NCBI GenBank assembly: GCA_028386065.3
Contig: JAKUCV010003118.1
Span: 13,966-77,965, forward strand
Length of the DNA stretch: 64,000 bases
Direction of reading: 5' to 3'
Origin: Turnera subulata
Lineage: Eukaryota; Streptophyta; Magnoliopsida; Malpighiales; Passifloraceae
Part shown: positions 46,015 to 55,904 of the stretch, one piece after another
Numbering within the stretch: the first letter of the stretch is position 1
Layout of the letters: every line of letters starts with the position of its first letter
Program-made: the position numbers and the translations under genes
Notes under the pieces: generated by a model
What the model was told of the DNA's origin: nothing
Database searches by the model: none
The model's input: the letters and a program-made list of their open reading frames with translations, nothing else

Positions 46015-46023
46015 TATAAATAC
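46015..46023 (+). promoter_or_regulatory. TATA box of TPS-6
   Basis: TATAAATAC about 110 bp before the ATG, in the context shared with TPS-1 and TPS-5. Confidence 0.6.
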
Positions 46024-47368
46024 AACTATACTAATACAAGGCCATGAAAAATAGGTAAGATCGCACAAAAGACTGTCATTTCTCAGTATCTCAGTGTAAT
46101 AAACTTGCAACTTTCTGTGTGTAAGGAAGAGATGGCTATTCAAGGAGAGGCACAAGGAGGAGCTGAAGATCGCCGGAGTGCAGAATACCACCCCTCTGTA
46201 TGGGGTGACTTCTTCCTGAAGCGGGAGCCTGAAGACAAGGTGAATTTAACAACAAACCATTCTTTTTTTTTTTATTTCTTTTGATACTAAACAAACAATT
46301 ATTTTTCCTTCTGTTTGCTTTTCTTGAGTGCATATATATAAATAATTAATAGTCAAGAATCTGGTTACACAGGTGTTAGTGAGTGCATGGAAAGAAGAAG
46401 TTGGAGTTTTGAAGGAGAAAGTGAGGAAAATGCTGACACCTCCTCGAGCAGAAGAGAATATTTTGGAGAAACTCAGCCTGGTAGATGCTGTGATTCGACT
46501 GGGGATCGGGTACCATTTCCAGGAAGAAATTGACGATGCATTACTACAAATCCACAAAATGGATGAGTATCATGGTAGTGAGGAAATCTCTACCATTGCT
46601 CTTGGCTTCCGGTTACTAAGACAGAATGGCTACTATGTTTCTTCTGGTGTGTAATAGTTTTTTTTTTGTTTTCTTTTCTGTACACTTATAACCTGAAAGC
46701 TTAAACTTAGGACTTGATCAGTTTTCAAGAATATAATTACAAATATGAAATATATTAACTGTGGAACAGAGGGAGTATATAAAGTATACGAGTGCAAAAA
46801 GTGAGCATATTATAACTGATTGCTTTGCGTGATTAATGATTCAATATCAGCATCTCACTCGTCATGAGTGCTTATTTCATTGGACCAGATGTGTTTAACA
46901 AATTTGTGGATGCCACCGGAAACTTGAAGGAAAATCTGATCAAAGATTGGGTAGGATTGTTAAACCTGTATGAGGCTTCATACCTGAGTGTCCATGGAGA
47001 TCAGAAGATACTTGATGATGCACGTGAATTCACCAAGAAACACCTCAAATATCTTTTGGTAAATGATGAGTTGCCCACTCCTGTTGCTGAGCAAGTGAAC
47101 CGGGCTTTACATCGACCCGTGCAGAGGAATGTGGAGAAGTTTGAACAATTGCAGTACATCTCCATCTACGAGGGGCTTGATGCTCACAATGAGGTTGTCT
47201 TGAAGCTAGCCAAGTTGGATTTCAATGTAGTGCAAAGTCTGTATCGGGAGGAGTTAAGAGGACTCACAGAGTAAGTAATCATTAAACAATTCTTGAAACA
47301 AATTAGGACTTGTTGATATATTGGAATATTAAAATTATTCACAAACAACAATCCCAATTAAATCACCA

Positions 47369-47416
47369 ACCATTAGGATCTAATTTTTTTTTGATAAGAA
47401 ACCATTAGGATCTAAT
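47369..47416. mobile_element. Micro-insertion in the TPS-6 intron where exon 4 is missing
   Basis: ACCATTAGGATCTAAT at 47369-47384 and 47401-47416 (perfect, 16 bp) flanks TTTTTTTTGATAAGAA. Confidence 0.7.
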
Positions 47417-48125
47417 TAACCCAAGACCTATTAAAGGAGATGCATGCCACCACACTATAAGGACTGTCAGCTGGCAACTATTAAAAAACCTACAGTAATT
47501 TACCTTTTACCTTTTTTAAAAAAAAATGATGTTTGTGTATCCAACTTTTCCTACATGAACGAATTGTAAATTTTCTTCTTACAAATTTTCAGGTGGAATA
47601 CTAGCACACAGCTTCTTCCTGACTATATGAAGCCGATTTTTCATGAATTATTGGAGTTGTCGAAACAACTGGAGGAAGAAACAACCAAGGAAGGAAGACC
47701 ATATTGCATCCAATATGTAAAAGAAGCGGTAATTAATTAATTAATGTGTTTCTGGATTTATACGTATGCATCCTTTTTGGGATATTTAATATACTGAGAA
47801 TTGTTCATTAATTAGCTAAAATAAAGTAGCTCTATCAATAATTTCTTAAGAGACTGATTTTGACAGGTAAAGAGGCAAATTAGGGTCTATACTACAGAAG
47901 CAAGATGGTTCAATAAAGGCTATGTTCCAAAATTCGAGGAATATAGGGCAGTATCAGGAGTTAGCACTTGTTTGTATATGTTAGCATATCAAAGTATTAG
48001 TATGATGCCTGAGGCTACAAAGGAGGTCTATGATTGGTTGGTTACAGATCCGAAAATATTAGTGGCTTCAGGGGATCATTGCAGGCTCTTGGATGATATT
48101 GCAGGCCATGAGGTATATATACATG

Positions 48126-48126
<1 letters not shown>

Positions 48127-48160
<34 letters not shown>
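48127..48160. repeat. (TA)n microsatellite in TPS-6 last intron
   Basis: About 17 TA units. Confidence 0.9.
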
Positions 48161-48163
<3 letters not shown>

Positions 48164-48643
48164 GATCAGAGAGTCCAATATTTTTAAATTACATATATTA
48201 TATATCCATGCATGCAGAATGAGCAGAAAAGGGGAAACGTTGCTTCCGCTGTTGAATGCTATATGAAGGAATATGGAGTGTCCAAGGAAGAGGCACATGA
48301 AGTGATGAAGAAATTTATGGAAGATGATTGGAAATGTATCAATGAAGAGTTCATGAAAGAAGGAGCTATTCCGATTCCAAAGAAGATTCTCAAGGTCTTT
48401 CTTCGTTATGCCAGAATAATGGAAGCTCTATACGGGGACTTCGTCGACAGCTATAATCATGCAGATACTACCACAAAAGAGATGATGGAAGCCTTGCTCG
48501 TCAACCCCATTCCTGTCTGAGTCAGGTCGATAATGCAAGCTGCAGCCTTATATATATCATTAATTATATGCTTTTTCTTTTCGGGTCAAAATGTCATCAA
48601 TTATGCTTTACGATAAGCTTGTATAAGTACTGTTATTTGGTGC

Positions 48644-49991
48644 TTTCTCTTAGTTTTTTTTTTGATGCTAACGAAATCTTTATTATTAAAATAATCAAAA
48701 CCAAGAATACGATGGAGCCAGACACACCCTGCACCCATCAGCCAAAACAAAGATGCACAGTTAGTATTCTGCTATATACAGACACAGGTTAACAATTACA
48801 ATTGGGTAGCAAGGATGCCAAAATTCCTTCGAACACCAGTCCAGTTCTGTAGTGTCTCAGCAGTAGACACGACAATGGATGCACTGAATGGGAAACCGGG
48901 TTGGAGAGCCTTGATCCAGGTGGTAGCATTTACAAGGATAATGTCAAACAATCTGTCCCAGTGCGTTGATTTGTTATTGAAAATCCTAGGATTTCGCTCC
49001 AGCCAAATCGTCCACAGAGTTGCATAAGTCAATATGGTCCAAGAAGATCTAGCTTGTGGGTGAATGTTGAGGAATACCCATTGCAACATGAACTCGTTTA
49101 GATTCCGAGGGGGGCACCATAAAAAACCCCACCAGCGACCCAACTTATCCCAAAGAAATCTCGAATAGGAGCAATGGATGAGCAAATGATCAATTGTTTC
49201 AAGAGAAGTCATGCACAGTGGGCATATTGAATCTGCAAGCGATAGAATACCTCTCTCCCTTAGTGCATCTTTGGTAACAATTCCCTTATTAAATGCTAAC
49301 CATAGCCAACACTCGATTTTGAAGGGAGTAAGGGACAACCAAGGACGAGGTGTGTAGCAGGCGGTACCCAAATTTACTGCAGATATAATCACGCCCTCCT
49401 GTGACAGAATATAAACCTTTAGGATCATCCACCCAATATTTCCTGTCCTCCTCACCAACTGCGAATTTAGCACCAGCAATGGCTCCATTTAGGTTGTTTA
49501 CTTCTGCTAATTCCCATGTGCGTAACGGCCTTCTCCACATTTGCATCCAGTATGGTAAAATAGGGTCCGCATTAATACACCTCTTGACTGTTTCTTCTTT
49601 ACAAAGAGATACTGAGAATAATCGAGGAAACCTGTCCTTTAAAACTCCACAACCAGCCCAGTCGTCAAACCAAAATAGGGCTGTCTCACCATTTCCAACC
49701 CGAATCACAGTCCCATCACCGGAGAGAATCCCGATTGGCTGCTCGTTGACCCAGACAACACAATATCTTTCCATACTACAGAAGCCTTAGACAAATCAAA
49801 AGATGGTGAAAGAGTAGAGCCACCAACCACACATTTATTTTTGATGAGAATCTTCCAGTCCTTCTTGTCAGGCAAGGTGAAACTCCACAGCCATTTATAC
49901 AGTAGACATTGATTCATAACAGCAAGATCAATAATCCCCATTCCCCCATTTATACAGTAGCCATCTTCCAGTCCCATCATTTCTCTTAGTT
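48644..49991 (-). mobile_element. 5'-truncated L1-type LINE with 11-12 bp target duplication
   Basis: TTTCTCTTAGT(T) at 48644-48655 and 49980-49991 flanks a 1.32-kb minus-strand insert ending in poly(A) (T-run at 48655). Its tail reads TTTCGTTAGCATC-poly(A). It inserted in the 3' flank of TPS-6, which resumes at 49992 (TGTTGTGTTTGTGCGTC). Confidence 0.85.
48796..49980 (-). pseudogene. LINE ORF2 C-terminal remnant (zf-RVT region)
   Basis: Three minus-strand frames (49980-49705, 49774-49289, 49488-48796) encode the end of a plant LINE ORF2, with at least two frameshifts. Visible are GMGIIDLAVMNQCLLYKWLW from the end of the RT region, then FKIECWLWLAFNKGIVTKDA and ICPLCMTSLETIDHLLIHCS, a zf-RVT zinc-binding segment. 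It is related to the near-complete LINE at 55109-61367 (same WLW and RERGILSLADS words). No RT catalytic core or endonuclease remains. Confidence 0.8.
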
Positions 49992-50104
49992 GTTGTGTTT
50001 GTGCGTCTTGGTTTTCTGCTATTACTGATTATTAAATAAATAAATTCCCAGGGTGGTTCATGGTTGGGATCCTTTAGTACTACGTATATATGTACTGGCA
50101 GTTT

Positions 50105-50335
50105 CAATTAGCACTTCTTTTTTTTTTTGATGCTAAAAGAGTATCCCAGTCGACTACCGGACTAATCTCTCCTCGTGGCTCGATGTGTCACCCTTGTGAG
50201 GTGGGATCACTACCAATAGCACAATTTTCATACACCCGCTTCCACCAGGACTCGAAACCTGGACCTTGGGGTTTAAGGGGAATGCAGCACGCTTTACCAC
50301 TGCAACGAATACTAATTGGTCCAATTAGCACTTCT
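50105..50335 (-). mobile_element. tRNA-derived SINE, family 2, perfect 14-bp duplication
   Basis: CAATTAGCACTTCT at 50105-50118 and 50322-50335 surrounds a 203-bp minus-strand SINE. It has a box A-like TTGCAGTGGTAAAGCG, a box B-like GGTTTCGAGTCCTGG and a 3' end TTTTAGCATC-poly(A), the same terminal word as the LINE at 48656. Confidence 0.8.
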
Positions 50336-50469
50336 CTAGCTTTCATTTTCTTTTTTTTATGCGAACGATTGTCTTTATTGATTGTGAATATTTATAGAGT
50401 ATTACATAAGCACGAAGTGAGTATGATGTTTCTTGGTTATGAGGGTCATGGCGGGGTTCATGAAACTAA

Positions 50470-50591
50470 ATGAAGGGTTCATGAAAGAACCTGGAGCTAT
50501 TCCAAAGAAGATACTCAAGATCTTTCTTGGTTTAGAGGGTCACGGATGTGCTATACGGGGATTTCTTCAATGGCTATAATTATGCGAAAAT
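50470..50591 (+). pseudogene. TPS-7: exon 7 remnant, left half
   Basis: GAAGGGTTCATGAAAGAACC, GCTATTCCAAAGAAGAT and CTATACGGGGATTTCTTCAA match exon 7 of TPS-1 and TPS-5. A few bases differ, and a short duplication of the preceding GGTTATGAGGGTCATG area breaks the frame. A copia element cuts it at 50591; the exon resumes at 54082. Confidence 0.75.
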
Positions 50592-51145
50592 TGTTAGTGT
50601 GTGGTTCCTCCACTAATTGTGGGGGATCACCACTTGCATTAATGAAAATCACCACCACTAAGTTAGTGGAGCACTAAGCGTTTTCAGTTCAGTCCCTGCA
50701 AGCTAGTTTTGTTGCAGATTAGTCCCTGTCAACATGCCTATAAATAGGCACCAATTCTTCTCTTCAAATTATCCCAGCATTCACAACAAGTGTGAATAAG
50801 AGAGTGAAAGAGAGAGTGTGTGAAAGGGAAGAAAAATTGAGAAGAAAAATTCCCCTCTTAAATTAGAGAGTGAAAAAATAGTGAGAAAAAATACCTTAGG
50901 GGTATTTTTGACAAACACTTGGGAAACACCTTGTGAGACACTATTTTGGGTAGAACTCTAGGTTTATTATACCCCTAAAATTTAGGGAAGTCTCTCTTGT
51001 AAGCCTACTATTTATAATGGAAGTTTTTCCAGTGGGATCGGGATTGTGGACGTAGCCCGGTATTCGGGTGAACCACGTTAAATATTGTGTGCCATTTATT
51101 TCCTGTTGATCATTATTCCGCAAGATAGTGCCACCGGGCCCAATA
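50592..51145 (+). repeat. 5' LTR of the TPS-7 copia element
   Basis: TGTTAGTGTGTGG to CCCAATA; TATA-like TATAAATAGG near 50741; leader with GTGAATAAGAGAGTG. Confidence 0.85.
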
Positions 51146-51147
51146 AC

Positions 51148-51160
51148 TGGTAGCGGAGCC
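51148..51160 (+). promoter_or_regulatory. Primer-binding site of the copia element
   Basis: TGGTAGCGGAGCC, two bases after the 5' LTR. Confidence 0.8.
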
Positions 51161-51189
51161 TAAGGTACATCCCAGATTCATGGGAAACC

Positions 51190-53400
51190 TTGAAGGTTTC
51201 AATCACAAACTCTGCACCTAACGGTGTCGTGAGTATGACAACCGTCAAAAGTGGCATTCTGAATGAAGAGATGAGACGAAGAACACAATGCTCGTCTTCT
51301 CCACAGTCAGAGGTCTTGGCTACAGTGATGAGGGGGAGAAGTCAAAACAAGGGTCAAAGCAACCGAGACAAGAGCAGGGGTAAATCCAACAAGTTTGCCA
51401 ATGTTGAGTGCCATCACTGCAAGAAGAAGGGCCACATCAAGAAATTCTATCGACTCTTCAAGAAAGAGCAGAAGAAGAATAAAGGCAAAGATGCGAAGAA
51501 AGAAGAAAGCAGTAATGATGAAGTGAATTCTCTTGGAGAATTCAATGTTAGCTATGATGATGATATCATCAACTTTACCATCCAGGAGACAAGCTGGGTA
51601 GTTGATAGTGGTGCTACTGTTCATGTAACACCACAGATAGAACTCCCTAGTGATGATCAAGAGGAGTTTCAGCTACCTCCAATTGAGACATCGAGATAAG
51701 TTGGAGATTATGTTCAGGATATTCATCTTGAAATTCCAGATGATCCTGCTGAAAATGAGCCAGCAAATGCTATTGAGGAAGATGGCAATGCAGCTGATGA
51801 TGATGCAACTAGAGATGACCTTCCTCAGCCATCAGGTAATTCTCCTTATCGCACAAGGTTTGGCAAAGTTGTGCAACGCTCTACCAGATATTCTCCAAGT
51901 GATTATTTGTTGCTCACTGACAAGAGAGAACCAGAAAGCTATGATGAAGCTGTTAATGATGAGCATAAGGAGAAGTGGGTTAAAGCCATGTAAGAAGAGA
52001 TGAAATCCTTGCATGAGAACAAGACTTTTGAGCTGGTGAAGCTTCCTAAAGGCAAGAGAGCTTTGAAAAACAAGTGGGTGTTCAGGATCAAGCATGAGGA
52101 GCACAGTCCACTTCCAAGATTCAAAACAAGATTGGTTGTCAAAGGTTTCAGTCAAAGGAAAAGGATAGACTTTGATGAAATCTTCTCACCAGTGGTAAAG
52201 ATGACCTCAATCCGCACGGTGCTGGGATTAGCTGCAAGTCTCATTCTGGAGGTTGAACAGATGGATGTTAAAACAGCCTTCCTACATGGTGATCTGGAAG
52301 AAGAGATATACATGGAGCAGCCAGAGGGTTTCCAACAGAAAGGAAACGAGGATTACGTTTGTAGATTGAGGAAGAGCCTCTACGGCTTAAAACAAGCCCC
52401 AAGACAGTGGTACAAGAAGTTTGAGTCGGTGATGGAGCAACAGGGCTACAAGAAGACTACTTCAGACCACTGTGTATTCGTCCAGAAATTTTCTGACGAT
52501 GATTTCATCATCCTATTGCTCTATGTGGATGATATGCTGATTATTGGCCAGAATGTTTCCAGAATCAACAGCTTGAAAGCACAGCTAAGCAAGTTTTTCG
52601 CCATGAAAGACTTGGGGCCAGCAAAACAAATTCTCGGGATGGGAATTGTTCGAGATCGACAAGTCAAGAAGATATGGCTGTCTCAGGAGAAGTATATAGA
52701 AAAGGTACTTCAACGATTCAACATGGATAAGGCTAAAGCAGTCAGTTGTCCTCTTGCTAACTACTTTAGACTAAGTCCTGAGTAGAGTCCATCTACGGAT
52801 GAGGAGAAGAGAGAAATAGAGCGGATTCCATATGCCTCAGCAATGGGAAGCTTGATGTATGCCATGGTATGTACCCGACCAAACATTGCTCATGCAGTTG
52901 GAGTGGTGAGCCGATACCTTTCTAATCCTGGAAAAAAGCATTGAAATGCTGTCACGTGGATTCTCAGGTATCTTCGAGGAACCTCCAAAATGTGTTTATG
53001 TTATGGAGAAGACAAACTGGTGCTGGTTGGATACACTGATGCAGATATGGCTGGTGATGTTAGTTCCAGAAAATCTACATCAGGATACCTGATTAATTTT
53101 TCAGGGGGAGCTGTGTCATGGCAATCAAGGCTACAAAAGTGTGTTGCTTTATCAACTATAGAAGCTGAGTTTATTGCAGCAACGGAAGCATGTAAGGAGT
53201 TGTTGTGGATGAAGAAGTTCTTAACTGAACTTGGTTTTTCGCAAGACAGTTATCAGCTATTCTGTGATAGTCAAAGTGTTACCCATCTTGCGAAGAATGC
53301 CTCTTTTCATTCCAAAACGAAACACATAGATGTGAGATACAATTGGATCAGGGATGTACTAGAGAAGAAGCTATTACAACTCGAGAAGATCCATACATAA
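51190..53400 (+). pseudogene. Copia polyprotein remnant: gag, protease, RT, RNase H
   Basis: Gag and protease are open 51190-51699; the zinc knuckle is damaged (last Cys replaced by Tyr in HIKKFYRLF) and the protease motif DSGATVHVT is present. At about 51645 an internal deletion joins protease to a pre-RT segment (PSDDQEEFQ). Stops occur at about 51697 and 51991. RT is open from 52000 to 52785, with WVFRIK, VEQMDVKTAFLHGDL, SLYGLKQAPRQWY and the catalytic YVDDM. Stops follow at about 52783 and 52942. RNase H is visible at 52990-53400 (GYTDADMAGD, STIEAEFIAATEA, HIDVRYNWIRD). Integrase is absent. The RT-RNase H half is well conserved but separated by stops. Confidence 0.88.
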
Positions 53401-53511
53401 GAGAAAGGATCTGACATGCTGACGAAGACAATTCCTAGAGGGAAGTTTGAATACTGCCGTGAAGCTGCCAGAATGGTGGATCCCCCAACATGTAGTCAGA
53501 AGGGGGAGAAT

Positions 53512-54081
53512 TGTTAGTGTGTGGTTCCTCCACTAATTGTGGGAGATCACCACTTGCATTAATGAAAACCACCACCACTAAGCTAATGGAGCACTAAGCT
53601 AGTGGAGCACAAGTGTTTTCAGTTCAGTCCCTGTAAGCTATTTTTGTTGCAGATTAGTCCCTGTCAACATGCCTATAAATAGGCATCAATTCTTCTCTTC
53701 AAACTATCCCAACATTCATAACAAGTGTGAATAAGAGAGTGAAAGAGAGAGTGTGTGAGAGGGAAGAAAAATTGAGAAGAAAAATTCTCTTCTTAAATTA
53801 GAGAGTGACAAAATAGTTAGAAAAAATACCTTAGGGGTATTTTTGACAAATACTTGGGAAATACCTTGTGAGACACTATTTTTGGTAGAACTCTAGGTTT
53901 ATTATACCCCTAAAATTTAGGAAAGTCTCTCTTGTAAGCCTACTATTTATAGTGAAAGTTTTTTTCGGTGGGATCAAGATTGTGGACGTAGCCCGGTATT
54001 TGGGTGAACCACGTTAAATATTGTGTGCCATTTATTTTCTGTTGATCATTATTCCGCAAGATAGTGCCACCGGGCTCAACA
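53512..54081 (+). repeat. 3' LTR of the TPS-7 copia element
   Basis: 570 bp, TGTTAGTG...GGGCTCAACA, with a small insertion (AGCTAGTGGAGCACAAG area) relative to the 5' LTR and scattered substitutions. Confidence 0.85.
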
Positions 54082-54138
54082 GAAATTACCGTAAAAGAGA
54101 TGATGGAAGCCTTGCTTGTCAACCCCATTCCTGTCTGA
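54082..54138 (+). pseudogene. TPS-7: exon 7 remnant, right end
   Basis: GTAAAAGAGATGATGGAAGC and the LLVNPIPV-stop end match the last codons of TPS-1, TPS-5 and TPS-6. It continues the fragment at 50470-50591 across the copia insertion. Confidence 0.8.
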
Positions 54139-54600
54139 CGATCCATAGTGAAAGGCCGCAGCTTTATATAATTATGCTCTTTTTTTTTTCTGAGTCAAAA
54201 TATCAATTATGCTTTATAATAAAGACGAACCTCTGTATACTTGAGCTACAGCTCGTGGTCTTTATAATAATGCTTTCATTACTCGTTATTTGGTGATGCT
54301 CTCTGTTCGTCCTTCTGCTTCTGCCTCTTGGTTTTCAGCTACTGATAAGTGATAAATAAAGTCCTAGGATTGTTGGGATCCTTTGGTAATTAATACTGGC
54401 AGTTCAATAGTGCAATATTCTTATTTTCGTCTCTTTCTTTTGTTTGTCCTTCTTGCATATATGCTTAGTTATAGACGGTTGATCTATACTTAAATGTTTT
54501 ATTAATTCACATGTTTATGACGGTCGATGAGCCTTGCAAAGAAAACTATATGTAATTATTTAAGAACTATGTTATAATGAATAAATCATTGAATAAGATT
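54139..54600. other. TPS-7 3' flank
   Basis: No gene. Paralogous to the 3' flanks of TPS-1 and TPS-5 (TTGGTTTTCAGCTACTGATA, TTGTTGGGATCCTTTGG). Confidence 0.6.
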
Positions 54601-54619
54601 AACCTCCCTAGATCCATTT

Positions 54620-54967
54620 GTGCTTCTGCAATCACTTAAACTTAGCAGGTTTTTATCAAACAGAGGGATGGATAATGTGATGGTGGGGTCAGAGATTTTA
54701 CAGTCTTTAAAGATATATCTAGGGAGGGTTCCTTTTCAAAAGTGTGACTCTATTTCGTGGGAGTTCCTTATGCAGATGATGAGGATAAATCAAAAATTTA
54801 TATGGTGGCTTGGAACGATAGAATTGCAAAGCCTAAGAAGTTTGGGGCCTTGCATAATGGAAGCATTGTACAAGGATGGTTTTGATGGTTTTACAAATGC
54901 CAAAACTGTGACAAAAGAGGTCCTGACAACCTTGCTGGTGACTCCCATATTACCCGTTGAAGTATGA
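54620..54967 (+). pseudogene. TPS-3-like exon 7 end joined to unrecognised sequence
   Basis: The right part (about 54855-54967) is the end of a TPS-3-type exon 7: IMEALYKDGFDGFTNAKTVT and TLLVTPILPVEV-stop, one codon longer than TPS-3. The left part (54620-54855) is open in the same frame (LLQSLKLSRFLSNRG, WWLGTIELQSL) but is not TPS sequence and not recognised. The join could be a chimera made by deletion or ectopic repair. Confidence 0.6.
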
Positions 54968-55205
54968 ATCCGCAGGAACCTATGATCTGTTGGGTTTGAA
55001 CTAAATTTTTTGGTCAAATAAAGAAGTTAGGCAGCCGTAACTTTTGGAAATTAGTTTTTCAAAAGTTACAGCTACACATGAAGGAGCACACTTTCTTTGA
55101 AGATTGACCTTTGGCCATTTCCAAGACCAATAAACTATATTTGCCATCAAACAGACCCGGGTTGGAAATAATTTTCGAAAGGCCTGAGAGAGTTCTGTAC
55201 GCTCC

Positions 55206-55904
55206 ATGTCACGCTCTCAACCCCAACCCCAACCCTTCCTGAACCCCTACCAACCCATGTCACCGGGCCTACCCTCCGGTCACCCTCCCCGTCATCACCA
55301 ACCTTTTAACGACAACCTCCCTCAACCTCACCTCCCTCACCCTAAACACGCATCCTATCAGCAGCACACCACATATCAACACCATCCCGTACCCACCCAG
55401 ACACAAACTCCTCACCTCAATGTTGTTGTCCCCAGGGAAAGTCGCGATAAAGTGACTGTACCTCAGCTGACTGCCAAACCAGCCTATTTCTCTAAATGGG
55501 GACGTAAGGTCATTCAAAACGCCATAGAGAATAATCAGGCGATTAGCTTGTATTTAGAGAACTTCCCTCTTCGCTGGGCTCCTACTGACGTCCACCTCGT
55601 GATGTCTAGGTTCGGCGAAGTAATGGATGTTTTCATCCCACAAAGGTTGAACCGAAGAGGGCTTCGTTTCGCCTTCGTCAGATTTCGAAACAACATTGAC
55701 ATCCAAAGACTAGTGCAGAGCGTCAATTCAGTCGAGGTAGATGGTGCAACTCTCGTTGCTTCCATCGCCAGGGGGAGACGTAATTATGGTAGTGATCCTA
55801 ATGGTGTTGGCGGCACTGTCAAGCGCAACCACTCTCTCATCTCGAGCGTCGTTGATGGTCGAACATATGTTGAAACTGTTGGGGCTCCGCCCCATCGCGA
55901 ATGA
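55206..55904 (+). CDS. LINE ORF1, N-terminal part with RRM
   Basis: 232 codons. The first 75 residues are Pro, His and Gln-rich and probably disordered. Residues about 110-190 form an RNA recognition motif: SLYLENFPLRWAPTDVHLVM (RNP2-like start), GEVMDVFIPQRLN, LRFAFVRFRN (RNP1) and VDGATLVASIARG. Plant L1 ORF1 proteins often carry such an RRM and bind the element's RNA. The stop overlaps the next start as ATGA (55901-55904). In many relatives ORF1 is one longer frame, so this may be a frameshift or a genuine termination-reinitiation arrangement. The ATG at 55206 is the first in frame after the LINE leader. Confidence 0.75.
   Translation: MSRSQPQPQPFLNPYQPMSPGLPSGHPPRHHQPFNDNLPQPHLPHPKHASYQQHTTYQHHPVPTQTQTPHLNVVVPRESRDKVTVPQLTAKPAYFSKWGRKVIQNAIENNQAISLYLENFPLRWAPTDVHLVMSRFGEVMDVFIPQRLNRRGLRFAFVRFRNNIDIQRLVQSVNSVEVDGATLVASIARGRRNYGSDPNGVGGTVKRNHSLISSVVDGRTYVETVGAPPHRE

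Larger units (their letters stand above)
46132..48520 (+). pseudogene. TPS-6: TPS gene lacking exon 4 but still in frame
   Basis: Exons: 46132-46239, 46373-46646, 46889-47270, 47593-47728, 47867-48112 and 48218-48520. The exon equivalent to TPS-5 42171-42389 (219 bp; RDR and DDMYD) is absent: the 322-bp intron between exon 3 and exon 5 has no trace of it. Because that exon is 73 whole codons, joining exon 3 to exon 5 keeps the frame and gives 482 codons plus TGA. All other splice sites look normal and no stop codon interrupts. RRx8W is present (R14, R15, W24); the second metal motif is DDIAGHENE, with Gly at the Ser/Thr position. Without DDxxD the protein should not ionise a prenyl diphosphate in the usual way. 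Calling it a pseudogene is inference; it could still be expressed. Confidence 0.8.
50592..54081 (+). mobile_element. Ty1/copia element, integrase-deleted, inserted in TPS-7
   Basis: 5' LTR 50592-51145, primer-binding site TGGTAGCGGAGCC (51148-51160), internal region, polypurine tract AGAAGGGGGAGAA (53498-53510) and 3' LTR 53512-54081. Flanking AAAAT and GAAAT differ at one base, a decayed 5-bp duplication. The internal region goes directly from protease to the segment before RT, so integrase is missing. It is the complement of the RT-deleted copy at 563-3282. Confidence 0.9.

Noticed and set aside
50119..50321. A tRNA gene
   Set aside because: Box A and box B-like words are present, but there is no cloverleaf, and poly(A) plus target duplications show a SINE.
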